A stretch of 44,627 nt of DNA from Halostella limicola. GTDB taxonomy: Archaea > Halobacteriota > Halobacteria > Halobacteriales > Natronoarchaeaceae. The DNA lies in contig NZ_RCDI01000009.1 of NCBI RefSeq assembly GCF_003675875.1, positions 1 to 44,627 on the forward strand. The letters run 5' to 3'. The notes under the pieces are model-generated. The model searched no databases and was not told the DNA's origin. It saw only the letters and a list, made by a program, of their open reading frames with translations. Shown in pieces: positions 20,710-28,232 of this stretch. Position 1 is the stretch's first letter, and every line of letters starts with the position of its first letter. A program made the translations under genes and the position numbers.

Positions 20710-21200
20710 GTCCGAGTCAGGAAGACCCCGACGAACTCGAGGAAGACCTAACCGACAGTGTTCGTAATGACCTCAAGGACAAGGAGCCCTCGGATGAGAA
20801 GAAGAAGGAGTTACTCGAGGAACACCGGCACCACCTCGTCCGAAAGACGACCTCTCAACTGTCGATGGAACCCGACGTAATGCAGGGCGTGGAGGCGGTA
20901 GCAACCGCGGAGGTGCCGGATATGTTCTGCTTCACGTGTAACGAGTGGGTAGGGCTCTCCGGCGTCGATCTACGTGGTAAGCCGCGGTCCAAAGCCGATG
21001 CGTATTATCTCGGCGGACCGCCGCAGGATATACTCGAGGAAAAGAACACGGTCCGCGAGCAGATCGGGGAGCTGGCCGAGCGGATCTATACTCGAGTAGA
21101 CCGCGTCGACGATGCCGACGAGGCGTTCGAGTTCGTCGCCGACGAGATAGAACAGATCCGGGATGATCTCGAGGAAACTGGGGAGGCGACTTCGACATGA
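20706..21200 (+). CDS. Charged helical protein with a CxxC, 164 aa
   Basis: Long charged N-terminal helices (DELEEDLTDSVRNDLKD, EKKKELLEEHRHHLVRK), a FCFTCNEW motif near residue 77-84, and a C-terminal coiled helix (VREQIGELAERIYTRVDRV). Lies immediately before the methyltransferase. May bind nucleic acid or protein; unrecognised. Confidence 0.65.
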   Translation: MSPSQEDPDELEEDLTDSVRNDLKDKEPSDEKKKELLEEHRHHLVRKTTSQLSMEPDVMQGVEAVATAEVPDMFCFTCNEWVGLSGVDLRGKPRSKADAYYLGGPPQDILEEKNTVREQIGELAERIYTRVDRVDDADEAFEFVADEIEQIRDDLEETGEATST

Positions 21201-21229
21201 CTGGCCCCACCAAGGAATCGGACCTATGA
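21197..21229 (+). CDS. Ten-codon coupling ORF before the methyltransferase
   Basis: The ATG overlaps the previous stop and its TGA overlaps the methyltransferase ATG at 21226 (ATGA). Product MTGPTKESDL. Too short for a domain; it probably passes ribosomes from the 164-aa gene to the methyltransferase. Chance is possible. Confidence 0.25.
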   Translation: MTGPTKESDL

Positions 21230-21948
21230 ACATAGTTCACGGCGACGCTTTCGAGCAGCTCGCCGATCTCCCCGACGACCATGCGCACGCGGCCGTCGTT
21301 GACTACCCGTGGGAGTTTGAGATTCAGACCGGAGAAGGAAAGTCGGAGATTCGCAACCGGGAAGGTCGCGGCCTCAAGTCAGGGTGTCGAGAACCGGACC
21401 ACGATAACCGAATGTTCGACATGGCGACCGACGAGCGGTTCCCCGAACTACTCGCCGAACTTGCCCGTGTACTGGTCGACGGGGCGTGGTTGATTTGCAT
21501 GGCCGACGACCGCTTTCAGGGTGTGGTGCGAGATGCTATGAAGGACTCCGACGACTGGGTCTTTCGGCGCAACTGGGCGTGGACACCCGAGAATATGGGA
21601 ATGGGTTGCTACGGCCGTGTCAACCACTACCCGATGCCAGTTGCGACTCTCGGTGAGACGGACCGCTACGTACAGGACCGTGGAACGTTATTCTGCGTTC
21701 CGAACGGCCGTGACGTTGATTACCCGACGGGGAAACCCGCAGACCTGTACCGACGAGTTCTCGCCCCGCCCGTGATCGAGGACGGCGAGCGACTTCTTGA
21801 ACCGTTTTGTGGGTCGGCTCCCGGCGCGGCCGTCGCCGCCGAGCGCAACCTCGACTATTGGGGTTGCGACGTCGACGTCGACGCACTCGAACGGGCACGG
21901 ACCCACCAACAGCAGGATCGACTACCGAACTACGCAGAAGGCGACTAA
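21226..21948 (+). CDS. Orphan amino-DNA methyltransferase, 240 aa
   Basis: Catalytic motif IV DYPW (26-29), where DPPY is more common, and the SAM-binding FCGSAPG (194-200) preceded by GKPADLYRRVLAPP. Motif IV before motif I fits the beta-type order of N6-adenine or N4-cytosine DNA methyltransferases. A Cys/His-bearing insert at 40-65 may recognise the target. No restriction enzyme lies beside it, so it probably protects the element from host restriction or regulates by methylation. The tyrosine in DYPW is unusual enough to check activity. Confidence 0.82.
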   Translation: MNIVHGDAFEQLADLPDDHAHAAVVDYPWEFEIQTGEGKSEIRNREGRGLKSGCREPDHDNRMFDMATDERFPELLAELARVLVDGAWLICMADDRFQGVVRDAMKDSDDWVFRRNWAWTPENMGMGCYGRVNHYPMPVATLGETDRYVQDRGTLFCVPNGRDVDYPTGKPADLYRRVLAPPVIEDGERLLEPFCGSAPGAAVAAERNLDYWGCDVDVDALERARTHQQQDRLPNYAEGD

Positions 21949-21956
21949 AGAAAGGC

Positions 21957-22127
21957 ATGACACGTGAATTTCGATACAACCCCGTTTGGTGCAACGACTG
22001 TGAGGAGCTGGTAGCATTGACTCACGAGACAGACGACGTACAACCGAGACGTTTCGAGTGCAACTGTACTGCGCGCTCGCCAGCATCGGCCTTCCCTAAC
22101 TCTTGGAGTAGCCGCGAACGGCAGTGA
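21957..22127 (+). CDS. Small zinc-knuckle protein, 56 aa
   Basis: CNDC near residue 12 and a CNC pair near residue 35, with His between: a probable metal site. Basic for this element (MTREFRYNPVW). The ATG at 21957 follows GAAAGG. Unknown function. Confidence 0.65.
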   Translation: MTREFRYNPVWCNDCEELVALTHETDDVQPRRFECNCTARSPASAFPNSWSSRERQ

Positions 22128-22134
22128 GATAGAC

Positions 22135-22734
22135 ATGAACCAGAACACACGACAACACGACCTAAGCGGAGTTCGACCCTCACCGGGACCGTTCACCTAC
22201 CCGATGGAGGAGATGCACCGGGAGCGCGTTCGCCAGCTCTGGCACGCACGCTTCGGCGGCGAAGACGAGTTCACCGAGGGGTGGATTAACGACGCGCTCG
22301 ACGACGATCGTCCCGAAATGTGCTACGTCGCCGCGGACGGCGGCAACGTAGTCGGCTTCGGCCTCGCGACGGTGTGTTACCCCGACTACGCCGAGGACTA
22401 CATCGGCCTCGACGTGCCGGAGTTCGACCCGTGGGACCCGACCGGTATCCTCCACATGTCCGCTGTCGAGAAGTCGCGGACCGGTGAAGGGATCGGGACG
22501 GACCTGATGGACAGCCGACTTCAGTATCTCCAGATACAGGACTGCGGCGGCGTCATGGGGATCGCGTGGCACCGGGACGATGCTCCCGACAGTCGGGCGC
22601 TGTTCGAGAAGTTCGGTTTCGACCAACTCGCGACGTTCAAGAACTACTACTCCCGTACGCACGGGCGGCCGAACTGTCCGGCCTGTACCGGCGAGTGCGA
22701 GTGTACGGCGAGCGTGTACGCGCGGGAACTCTGA
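22135..22734 (+). CDS. GNAT-family N-acetyltransferase with Cys-rich tail, 199 aa
   Basis: GNAT fold: strand MCYVAADGGNVVGFGLA, then the acetyl-CoA loop in VEKSRTGEGIGTDLMDSRL and the C-terminal DSRALFEKFGF motif. It transfers acetyl from acetyl-CoA to an amine; substrate unknown. The tail CPACTGECECT adds a likely zinc knuckle, which could bind a protein or nucleic-acid substrate. Within the array, so a host-modifying role is possible. Confidence 0.85.
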   Translation: MNQNTRQHDLSGVRPSPGPFTYPMEEMHRERVRQLWHARFGGEDEFTEGWINDALDDDRPEMCYVAADGGNVVGFGLATVCYPDYAEDYIGLDVPEFDPWDPTGILHMSAVEKSRTGEGIGTDLMDSRLQYLQIQDCGGVMGIAWHRDDAPDSRALFEKFGFDQLATFKNYYSRTHGRPNCPACTGECECTASVYAREL

Positions 22735-22750
22735 TTAGAGTGAGATAGAC

Positions 22751-23047
22751 ATGAGCAACTATCGAGAATCCACGTATTCAGACGGAGACAGCCTTGACGA
22801 GTTCCGCTTCGAGCCGGGAGACAAGTTCGTTCGGCATCCGCACTACCGTGATCCGGTGGACGACCCCAACCCGACCGAGTGGGCGGTCACGAAACGGCGG
22901 TACGTCTACACCGTCGACTACCTCCCCGACCGGGACGGAACACCCGGGCCAGAGGATCACCGCGAATACGAGCTCGTGAGCGAGGACTTTGAGCGGACGA
23001 CCATGACCGAGGCGGAACTCCTGACCGAGTGGAACTCGGCCGAGTAA
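22751..23047 (+). CDS. Hypothetical protein, 98 aa
   Basis: FEPGDKFVRHPHYRDP...EWAVTKRRYVYTVDYLPD...REYELVSEDFERTTMTEAELL looks like a small SH3-like or beta-barrel fold with a C-terminal helix. No family named. Preceded by GTGAGATAGAC like the GNAT gene, a shared leader context (GAGATAGACATGA before both starts). Confidence 0.65.
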   Translation: MSNYRESTYSDGDSLDEFRFEPGDKFVRHPHYRDPVDDPNPTEWAVTKRRYVYTVDYLPDRDGTPGPEDHREYELVSEDFERTTMTEAELLTEWNSAE

Positions 23048-23048
23048 A

Positions 23049-23279
23049 ATGAGCTGCAACAAACACCGAGAACGAGTCCACGACGATTCTCCGCGCGGAG
23101 AACACTACCCCGACGACCGAACAGAACTCGCCTACGTGTACGACGGCCTGTCGTTACGTGCGATCGTCTTCGACGAGCGCGAAGTCGAGCGCTACCGCGA
23201 GGAAACGACTTTCACCGTGTCACTCACGCCGGCAGGTGAGTGCCAGATCGAGGGGAACTGCCGCGACCAACAAGAGTGA
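23049..23279 (+). CDS. Small acidic protein, 76 aa
   Basis: MSCNKHRERVHDDS followed by strands (ELAYVYDGLSLRAIVFDE, TTFTVSLTPAGEC). Three cysteines and several His could bind metal. Separated by one base from the previous stop. Unrecognised. Confidence 0.6.
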   Translation: MSCNKHRERVHDDSPRGEHYPDDRTELAYVYDGLSLRAIVFDEREVERYREETTFTVSLTPAGECQIEGNCRDQQE

Positions 23280-23289
23280 GGAACCAGTC

Positions 23290-23448
23290 ATGAGCAAGAA
23301 AGAGAACTGCCCCGGATGCGGGGAACATGGTAGCATCGACGGCCGTATGGTGGACATGACCGACAAACGACTTCCTGTGTTGGTCTACAACTGTCCTTTC
23401 GAGAGTTGTCGTGTGAAGGAGTTTTTCGTCACGGAGGACAGCGAATGA
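23290..23448 (+). CDS. Small zinc-ribbon protein, 52 aa
   Basis: CPGCGEHGS and CPFESCR give a C2-C2 ribbon with strand VLVYN. Stop overlaps the next start. One of several single-ribbon proteins in this array. Confidence 0.7.
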   Translation: MSKKENCPGCGEHGSIDGRMVDMTDKRLPVLVYNCPFESCRVKEFFVTEDSE

Positions 23449-23828
23449 GCGGATTAGCCGCGGTGGTGCGGGATATGAATCCAAACAACCTGCTCGCCAT
23501 CCCCGAGATTAGCCGGACTCCCAAGCGGGCGATCCCGGTCGTCGTGTTCTTCCACGCGATCGCGGACCTCGTCACCGCCTACTGGATGATGGACACGCGA
23601 GGGACCGCCGTCGAGGGCAACCCTCTGACTGTCGCGGTCTACAACCACGGTCCGGAGGTGTACGCGCTGTTCATCGTCTTCGCCGTGGCTCTTCTCGGTG
23701 GTCTGTTCTGGCGGTGGAGACACGACCTCTGGAGCAACGAGTGGACGCCCGTCCTCGTCGAGCTATTCCTTATCGCTGGTATCGCCATGACGCTCGGGAA
23801 CGCGATAACCGCACTGGGATACTTCTGA
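23445..23828 (+). CDS. Three-helix membrane protein, 127 aa
   Basis: Hydrophobic segments at about 27-46 (AIPVVVFFHAIADLVTAYWM), 71-90 (VYALFIVFAVALLGG) and 104-126 (VLVELFLIAGIAMTLG). It resembles small DUF5658-like haloarchaeal membrane proteins in layout; that assignment is loose. Coupled to the 52-aa gene by ATGA. Confidence 0.7.
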   Translation: MSGLAAVVRDMNPNNLLAIPEISRTPKRAIPVVVFFHAIADLVTAYWMMDTRGTAVEGNPLTVAVYNHGPEVYALFIVFAVALLGGLFWRWRHDLWSNEWTPVLVELFLIAGIAMTLGNAITALGYF

Positions 23829-23844
23829 CCGCTTTGACTGACAA

Positions 23845-23943
23845 ATGAGCCAAGCAGTCCTAATTGTGGGCGCCTTCTGGTTCGGCCTGTTGGCCTATTG
23901 CGCGATGCATGATGTTCTCTCGTCACTCGTCAATTCAGACTGA
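23845..23943 (+). CDS. Single-span membrane peptide, 32 aa
   Basis: MSQAVLIVGAFWFGLLAYC is one hydrophobic helix, then a short polar tail ending in SD. Sixteen bases after the previous stop. Small size keeps confidence moderate. Confidence 0.5.
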   Translation: MSQAVLIVGAFWFGLLAYCAMHDVLSSLVNSD

Positions 23944-23946
23944 CGG

Positions 23947-24012
23947 ATGAAACCCCATCCGGAGTTCTGCCTCGACTTCTCTTGTGGTGTGATAACATGC
24001 ACCCAAAATTAA
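23947..24012 (+). CDS. Possible 21-aa Cys peptide
   Basis: Frame from ATG 23947 to TAA 24010-24012 with three cysteines (EFCLDFSCGVITC). No Shine-Dalgarno. Listed only because it fills most of the gap between two genes and shares the Cys-rich character of the array. Confidence 0.2.
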   Translation: MKPHPEFCLDFSCGVITCTQN

Positions 24013-24037
24013 GCAGTCTCAACACGATACAGAGTCC

Positions 24038-24364
24038 ATGACGGACGATAAGACACTCAAGGCGAAAATCGAAACGGCCGAATTAGACGGCTGGAAGGTG
24101 GCTGAGAAAAAGGAACACACTGCCGTAGTGAAGAAGCGGTCTCTGGGATCGCTCAAGTGGCATTTCGTCTTCTTGGTGTTCACTTTGGGAATTGGAAATA
24201 TCTTGTACGCTCTTTACCGACTGATCCGACCGAAAAAGATGGTCCTGCATGGTGCGCCACAGGAAGAGATGAAAAAGGAGGCTATGAAGGCCAAGCGGGA
24301 ACAGCAGAAGGAAGCAGCGAAGAATACCCGAGAGACGATGCGTACGCTGCGGAAGTTCTTCTAA
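24038..24364 (+). CDS. Membrane protein with basic cytoplasmic tail, 108 aa
   Basis: N-terminal soluble part (DGWKVAEKKEHTAVVKKRS), a membrane hairpin at about 40-62 (WHFVFLVFTLGIGNILYALY), then a Lys/Arg/Gln-rich helix (about 80-108). Unusually basic for this proteome. AAAATTAAG at 24005-24013 is a possible TATA box. Function unknown. Confidence 0.7.
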   Translation: MTDDKTLKAKIETAELDGWKVAEKKEHTAVVKKRSLGSLKWHFVFLVFTLGIGNILYALYRLIRPKKMVLHGAPQEEMKKEAMKAKREQQKEAAKNTRETMRTLRKFF

Positions 24365-24372
24365 ACTGACTT

Positions 24373-24573
24373 CTACGACAGATACTCTTCGCTGAACTCG
24401 ATCCCGATAGCTGCGCCCGGCCATGAATCTGGCAGGTATTCTTCTCCGAACGCCCCGAAAACCATCGCTACAATAGGGTTCTCGACATTACCGCGGCAGT
24501 TGATTTGATTGATAACTCCCGATACCGTGTCTCTCTGGGTCTCTTCCATCGCGATACCTCGTAAGTCAACCAT
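24373..24573 (-). CDS. Small hypothetical protein, 66 aa (58 aa from the inner ATG)
   Basis: Minus-strand gene inside the plus-strand array. Two starts are possible: ATG 24573, about 30 bases after a TATA-like GTTTTACC (leaderless), or ATG 24549, six bases after GAGGT. Product includes NQINCRGNVENPIVAMVFGA; no motif recognised. Could be a false ORF. Confidence 0.45.
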   Translation of the reverse strand: MVDLRGIAMEETQRDTVSGVINQINCRGNVENPIVAMVFGAFGEEYLPDSWPGAAIGIEFSEEYLS

Positions 24574-24668
24574 GTATATTCTGATATGGGGTCTTGACGG
24601 TAAAACGCTGTCTCCAATTAGTTTAGGTATACCTCTACAACTAAGTAACCGCGCGACACGTCGCCTGT

Positions 24669-24911
24669 ATGCGCCAGACGAAGACGCTTTGTTCTCGATG
24701 CGGCGCCGCGACTATTGACGAGAGCGGCGACTGGGTTCGGCTGACCCCAGAGGATTCCCTGGAGACGTTCAATCGAAGCTTCGATGCCTTCGACCTCTGC
24801 GACGACTGTCTCGACTCGTTCTGGGTGTGGTTTCTTCACTCCCGCTTGGACGATCACGAGCTCGAAGCGTTTCGGGCCGCAGAGGGCTTGGGCGAGTATG
24901 CAGAGGAGTAG
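24669..24911 (+). CDS. Zinc-ribbon protein, 80 aa
   Basis: CSRCG (8-12) and CDDC (about 44-47) with RLTPEDSLETFNRSF between, then a helical acidic tail. Stands alone between a minus-strand gene and the 25009 promoter. Confidence 0.7.
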   Translation: MRQTKTLCSRCGAATIDESGDWVRLTPEDSLETFNRSFDAFDLCDDCLDSFWVWFLHSRLDDHELEAFRAAEGLGEYAEE

Positions 24912-24959
24912 TTGCGGGAAGTTTCGGACACCGCGCTTCAGACCTTCTCTCGGACATAT

Positions 24960-25008
24960 ACGTGAAACACCCGTGAACATTATACATAACACTCACGTAA
25001 CTAATATC
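24960..25008 (+). promoter_or_regulatory. Promoter with ACGTGA/TCACGT dyad for the 25009 gene
   Basis: TATTATACATA-like box at 24979-24986 (ATTATACAT) lies about 26 bases before the ATG at 25009, so the mRNA is probably leaderless. It is framed by ACGTGA (24960-24965) and TCACGT (24993-24998), a wide dyad that could be an operator. Confidence 0.5.
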
Positions 25009-25503
25009 ATGGTTAGCGAGGACAGAATCGAGGAAGAGGGCCTGACGACCGAAGATGTACTCAAGTACGAAACGGTCGAACCGCAGGAAGGTGTCGAGTG
25101 GCTCCCCGAGTGGGACGACCATCCCGAGGAGCGGCCCGGAGAGAACACCAGAATCGAGGACGACACGCTAATCTGGGAGAAAGAAGGGTTCGAGGCCCGA
25201 CTCACCCACATCGAACCGACGAAGTGGCGCGCAGTCGTTGACGTCCCGCCAGAGTACGGCGAGACGTACGCGCGGGAGATCGACGTGAAGTGCAAGCCCA
25301 TCCCGGAGCATGGGTTCGTCGAGTCAGCGGACACGGAGGACTACGAGCTCCAGCAGGCGACGCTGGTTCTGTCCGAGAACTTCCAGCCCATCCGCGAGGT
25401 GAACCGCTTCATCGAGAAGCTCATTGAGGACACGGAGGGGTTCAAAGAGTTCCAAGAGGACCTGGAGAACAAACTCGCCGCCGCTCGCGAAAACGAGGAG
25501 TAG
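25009..25503 (+). CDS. Acidic hypothetical protein, 164 aa
   Basis: Begins MVSEDRIEEEGL. Beta-rich middle (EARLTHIEPTKWRAVVDVPP) and a C-terminal helical region (REVNRFIEKLIEDTEGFKEF). No family recognised. First gene of a three-gene set with the winged-helix gene 25508 and the zinc-ribbon gene 25800. Confidence 0.72.
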   Translation: MVSEDRIEEEGLTTEDVLKYETVEPQEGVEWLPEWDDHPEERPGENTRIEDDTLIWEKEGFEARLTHIEPTKWRAVVDVPPEYGETYAREIDVKCKPIPEHGFVESADTEDYELQQATLVLSENFQPIREVNRFIEKLIEDTEGFKEFQEDLENKLAAARENEE

Positions 25504-25507
25504 CAGC

Positions 25508-25813
25508 ATGTCCGACACCGCGCCTACGGCCGCGCCACAATCTACCGACGTGGGGGCTGGTCCGTCCGTCGAGGATGACGGTACTGTCCGCGATCGCGTG
25601 TGGGACGCGACGCTCGACCTCGTGAGCCGGCGGCCGCTCCCCTTCCAGGCGTGGCGTATTCGAAAGCGGGCGAAGCTCGACGACGAGAACGACCGGACGA
25701 TCCGGCGGACCCTCTCCGTGATGGCCGACGCCGGCTGGCTGGTGCACGAGGACAATTCGAAGTGGTGGTACCCCGGACCGAAAGCGAAGGAACGCTTCGA
25801 TGAGTACGACTGA
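25508..25813 (+). CDS. Winged-helix DNA-binding protein, 101 aa
   Basis: After a disordered start, RDRVWDATLDLVSRRPLPFQ, AWRIRKRAKLDDENDRTIRRTL and MADAGWLVHEDNSKWWYPG give three helices and a wing. It is likely a transcription regulator. Four bases after the previous stop; overlaps the next gene by 14 bases. Confidence 0.72.
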   Translation: MSDTAPTAAPQSTDVGAGPSVEDDGTVRDRVWDATLDLVSRRPLPFQAWRIRKRAKLDDENDRTIRRTLSVMADAGWLVHEDNSKWWYPGPKAKERFDEYD

Positions 25814-25949
25814 ACGCGTGCAGCGGGATACGTGTACTCGGTGCGGGAGTTCGATGAAGCACCTCGGAAAATCCGAACCAGCCCGGAACGGCCACCACGC
25901 CTCTGTCTTCCACTGTTCTACTTGCGACCGCCGCGTCCTTCGCGGCTAG
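25800..25949 (+). CDS. Small zinc-ribbon protein, 49 aa
   Basis: CTRCGSSM and CSTCDRR pairs form a ribbon with intervening strand HASVFH; begins MSTTERVQRD. Overlaps the 3' end of the winged-helix gene. Last gene of the plus-strand array. Confidence 0.65.
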   Translation: MSTTERVQRDTCTRCGSSMKHLGKSEPARNGHHASVFHCSTCDRRVLRG

Positions 25950-25975
25950 CGGAGAATCAGGGAAAATCGGACGCT

Positions 25976-26365
25976 TCAGTAATCGAGTTCTTCGAGCATC
26001 TCCGCCAGCTCGTCGGCGTCGGCTTCGTCAACGCGCTCCAGTCCGTACTCTATGACCAGCGGGTAGTAGTGCCGGTTCTTCTCGAACCCGTCCTCGAACG
26101 CCCGCTCGTAAGTCGCCTTGACGGAGTTGAAGACGAGACCGAGTTCTTTCTTCTGCCCTGGCGGGAGGTAGACGTACACTCCTTCGTGTTCGTCCTTCAC
26201 AGACTGTTCGTCCGTCTCGTCTGGTTCGGACTGTTCTGACTGTTCTGCTTGTTCGGATGGTTGTGACGTTTGTGATGGTTCGGACTGTTGGTCTTCCCTA
26301 TCTGGTTCGGATTGTTCTGATTCCTGCCGGCGCCGGCGCATCCGCTGGGCGCGATCGTCGGTCAT
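25976..26365 (-). CDS. ParA-partner protein (ParB/centromere-binding type, inferred), 129 aa
   Basis: Basic start (RAQRMRRRRQE), then a Gln/Ser/Glu low-complexity linker (about 15-58), then a folded C-terminus (GVYVYLPPGQKKELGLVFNS, KATYERAFEDGFEKNRHYYP). The start overlaps the ParA stop (ATGA), the usual position of a partition partner. No ParB N-terminal or HTH signature is visible, so the assignment rests on position. The linker is coded by imperfect GTTCGGACT repeats. Confidence 0.7.
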   Translation of the reverse strand: MTDDRAQRMRRRRQESEQSEPDREDQQSEPSQTSQPSEQAEQSEQSEPDETDEQSVKDEHEGVYVYLPPGQKKELGLVFNSVKATYERAFEDGFEKNRHYYPLVIEYGLERVDEADADELAEMLEELDY

Positions 26366-27171
26366 GCAGTCACCTCGGCAAGCCCGAATTGCTCATCAAG
26401 CGACGCGGCGATCTCCTCGAAGGTGGTGAGCTGGTCGCACTCCGGTTCGACCTCGAACAGCGACGCCCCTTCGTCGAGCGAGCGCTGAATCGCGGCCCGC
26501 TCCCGAATCTCCCACACCGGAACGTCAGGATAGGCTTCGTTGATCCACTCCACCATCTCTTTGGCCTGCTTCTTCCGCACGTCGATGCGGTTCGTGACGA
26601 CGCCGACCTCGCGGATGCTCAATTCCTCGTCCTTGTAGTCGCCTTCGAGCATGGCTATGTGATCGTGGAGGAGTTCGAACGCGCGCTTGCTTGTCGTCTC
26701 GGCGAGTGCGGGAATGAGCACGTTCCGCGTCGCGTACAGTGCATTGTCGACGAGGTCGCCAAGGTTCGGCGGACAGTCGACCAGGACGTAATCGTACTCG
26801 TCCTCGACGCCGTCGAGTGCCAGCGATAGTTGCTCGGCGCCACGGCGGGAGAGCGTGAGTTCGCGCTCGGCTTGGGTCATGTCGATGTTCGACGGCACAA
26901 CGTCGATCCCCATCTCTGGGTGCGTGCGCATGATGTTCGTGATCTCGTCGCGCTTCTCGGGTTTCGTCAGGACGTCGAACAGCGACGGCGGCTGTTCGTC
27001 GTACGCATCCATCATCCCCAGATTCTCCGTTGCGTTGCCCTGCGGGTCGAGGTCAACGAAGAGGACATCATGACCGCGATCGGCAATAGCACCGGCGACG
27101 TTGACGGCAACAGTCGTTTTTCCGACGCCGCCCTTCTGGTTCGTCACAGCCAGTTTTGCAGGTTCTGCCAT
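26362..27171 (-). CDS. parA: ParA/Soj-type partition ATPase, 269 aa
   Basis: Deviant Walker A KGGVGKTT (13-20) with signature Lys13, Walker A-prime FVDLDPQGN (38-46) and Walker B VLVDCPPNLG. Full length for plasmid ParA. It forms ATP-dependent gradients on the nucleoid to distribute plasmid copies. The upstream dyad-like TGGTTTGAC/TATACCA just before the start may be its operator or the parS site. Confidence 0.95.
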   Translation of the reverse strand: MAEPAKLAVTNQKGGVGKTTVAVNVAGAIADRGHDVLFVDLDPQGNATENLGMMDAYDEQPPSLFDVLTKPEKRDEITNIMRTHPEMGIDVVPSNIDMTQAERELTLSRRGAEQLSLALDGVEDEYDYVLVDCPPNLGDLVDNALYATRNVLIPALAETTSKRAFELLHDHIAMLEGDYKDEELSIREVGVVTNRIDVRKKQAKEMVEWINEAYPDVPVWEIRERAAIQRSLDEGASLFEVEPECDQLTTFEEIAASLDEQFGLAEVTA

Positions 27172-27233
27172 ACAAACTGGTTTGACTATACCAACCGTAA
27201 AAACTCTACTGGATAGTTAGGATATCTCGTCTC
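27172..27233. promoter_or_regulatory. Candidate parA operator or centromere
   Basis: CTGGTTTGACTATACCAACC at about 27178-27197 is an imperfect dyad (TGGT...ACCA) directly abutting the parA start. On the minus strand GTTTTTACGG follows at about -27, a weak TATA-like box. A parS site is expected near parA; this is the only dyad seen there. Confidence 0.4.
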
Positions 27234-27632
27234 TTACAGGCGGTGCAGAGCGATACCGTGTTCTTCCTCCGCGGCGTCTTCGATCTCCGCGACCCACTCC
27301 TGCGGGAGGCCGTCGCGCTGGTCGTCGAGGATGCGTAGCCACCGCTTCTTCACCTCATCGCCGAGCTCGTTGAGGTACTCGGGACCAACCGGTTCGTAGT
27401 CGGGCGGCTCCTCGTCGGGCATCACGGGCTCCGAAATCCCGAGTCCGTAGTACGCCATCGCACGGTGCATATACTGCTTCACCGTGCCTTTCGAGGAGTT
27501 CATCTTCTTCGCGATCCCGCCGTAACTGTAGCCCAACTCGCTCCACGCGACGGCCTCCGCTTCCGACCGGCGAAGTTCGGTTATACGGGCGAGGTAACTG
27601 GTCCGACGTGTTGTGAATCGGTCTTCATCCAT
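27234..27632 (-). CDS. LuxR/sigma-like HTH protein, 132 aa
   Basis: Residues 20-65 (ELRRSEAEAVAWSELGYSYG, then GIAKKMNSSKGTVKQYMHRA) are a tetrahelical HTH like LuxR or sigma region 4. The C-terminal half is acidic and helical. Upstream of parA in the same orientation, so it may regulate the partition genes. Confidence 0.75.
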   Translation of the reverse strand: MDEDRFTTRRTSYLARITELRRSEAEAVAWSELGYSYGGIAKKMNSSKGTVKQYMHRAMAYYGLGISEPVMPDEEPPDYEPVGPEYLNELGDEVKKRWLRILDDQRDGLPQEWVAEIEDAAEEEHGIALHRL

Positions 27633-27746
27633 ATGCAGATGGGTGCCACGGCAGCGAGTAAAACCTTCGGAGAGCGCGGTGAAACTAATCCTCGTCGCCT
27701 CCGAGAAGAAGATTGTTCTGGCGTGTGATCCAAGTTGAATAACGAA

Positions 27747-28064
27747 TCAGAAGCCGAGCTTGTCGGCGGCCCACTCCTCGCCAGCCTGTGACTGCATCTC
27801 TTCTCCGTTGTTGAAGTCCGTGTGCTCGTCGACGTAGTCGTTGAACTCATCGTCGGGGATGGCTTCTAAGTCTTCTTCAGAGTCGATGGTCCACGGACTC
27901 GACTCAAAGAACTCCTCGATCGTGCCGAAGTCAGTATGCCGCTGCATGAAATCAGGCGTGAAGAGTTCCTCCAGAGTCAACTCGTGCTCGCCGTCTAAAT
28001 CTTCAGCGGCGTCCTGTAATTCTTCTAGATCGTCTTGGAGTTCGTCTAAGCCGTTGATCTCCAT
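27747..28064 (-). CDS. Acidic helical protein, 105 aa
   Basis: Start at 28064 (MEINGLDELQDDLEELQDAA) preferred over an upstream frame start in the promoter. Charged coiled N-terminus, then LFTPDFMQRHTDFGTIEEFF and EWAADKLGF. This pattern recurs in prophages and plasmids of bacteria and archaea as a protein of unknown function. Confidence 0.72.
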   Translation of the reverse strand: MEINGLDELQDDLEELQDAAEDLDGEHELTLEELFTPDFMQRHTDFGTIEEFFESSPWTIDSEEDLEAIPDDEFNDYVDEHTDFNNGEEMQSQAGEEWAADKLGF

Positions 28065-28127
28065 ACCCCAACTATAGGATGAATACGTAAAAAGTTCTCG
28101 CAAATTTCCATATAGCGGGATATACTT

Positions 28128-28161
28128 TATAGAGGGCTATATTAGCCGTCTACCCTCTATA
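28128..28161. promoter_or_regulatory. Inverted repeat upstream of the integrase; candidate operator or attP arm
   Basis: TATAGAGGG (28128-28136) and CCCTCTATA (28153-28161) form a perfect 9-bp dyad with a 16-base spacer that itself contains CTATATTAGCC. A related GCTCTA appears twice at 28185-28198. Located between the 28064 start and the integrase. Either integrase core/arm sites or a regulator site. Confidence 0.5.
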
Positions 28162-28232
28162 GAGCGCCTGAAACGTGTGAATTAGCTCTATTGGCTCTAC
28201 TTTCGTTTAATCCAATAGCCGAAACCAGACTT

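Noticed and set aside
26220-26300. GTTCGGACT-type DNA repeats as iterons
   Set aside because: They fall in frame inside the low-complexity linker of the ParA partner and are explained by its Ser/Gln/Glu repeats.
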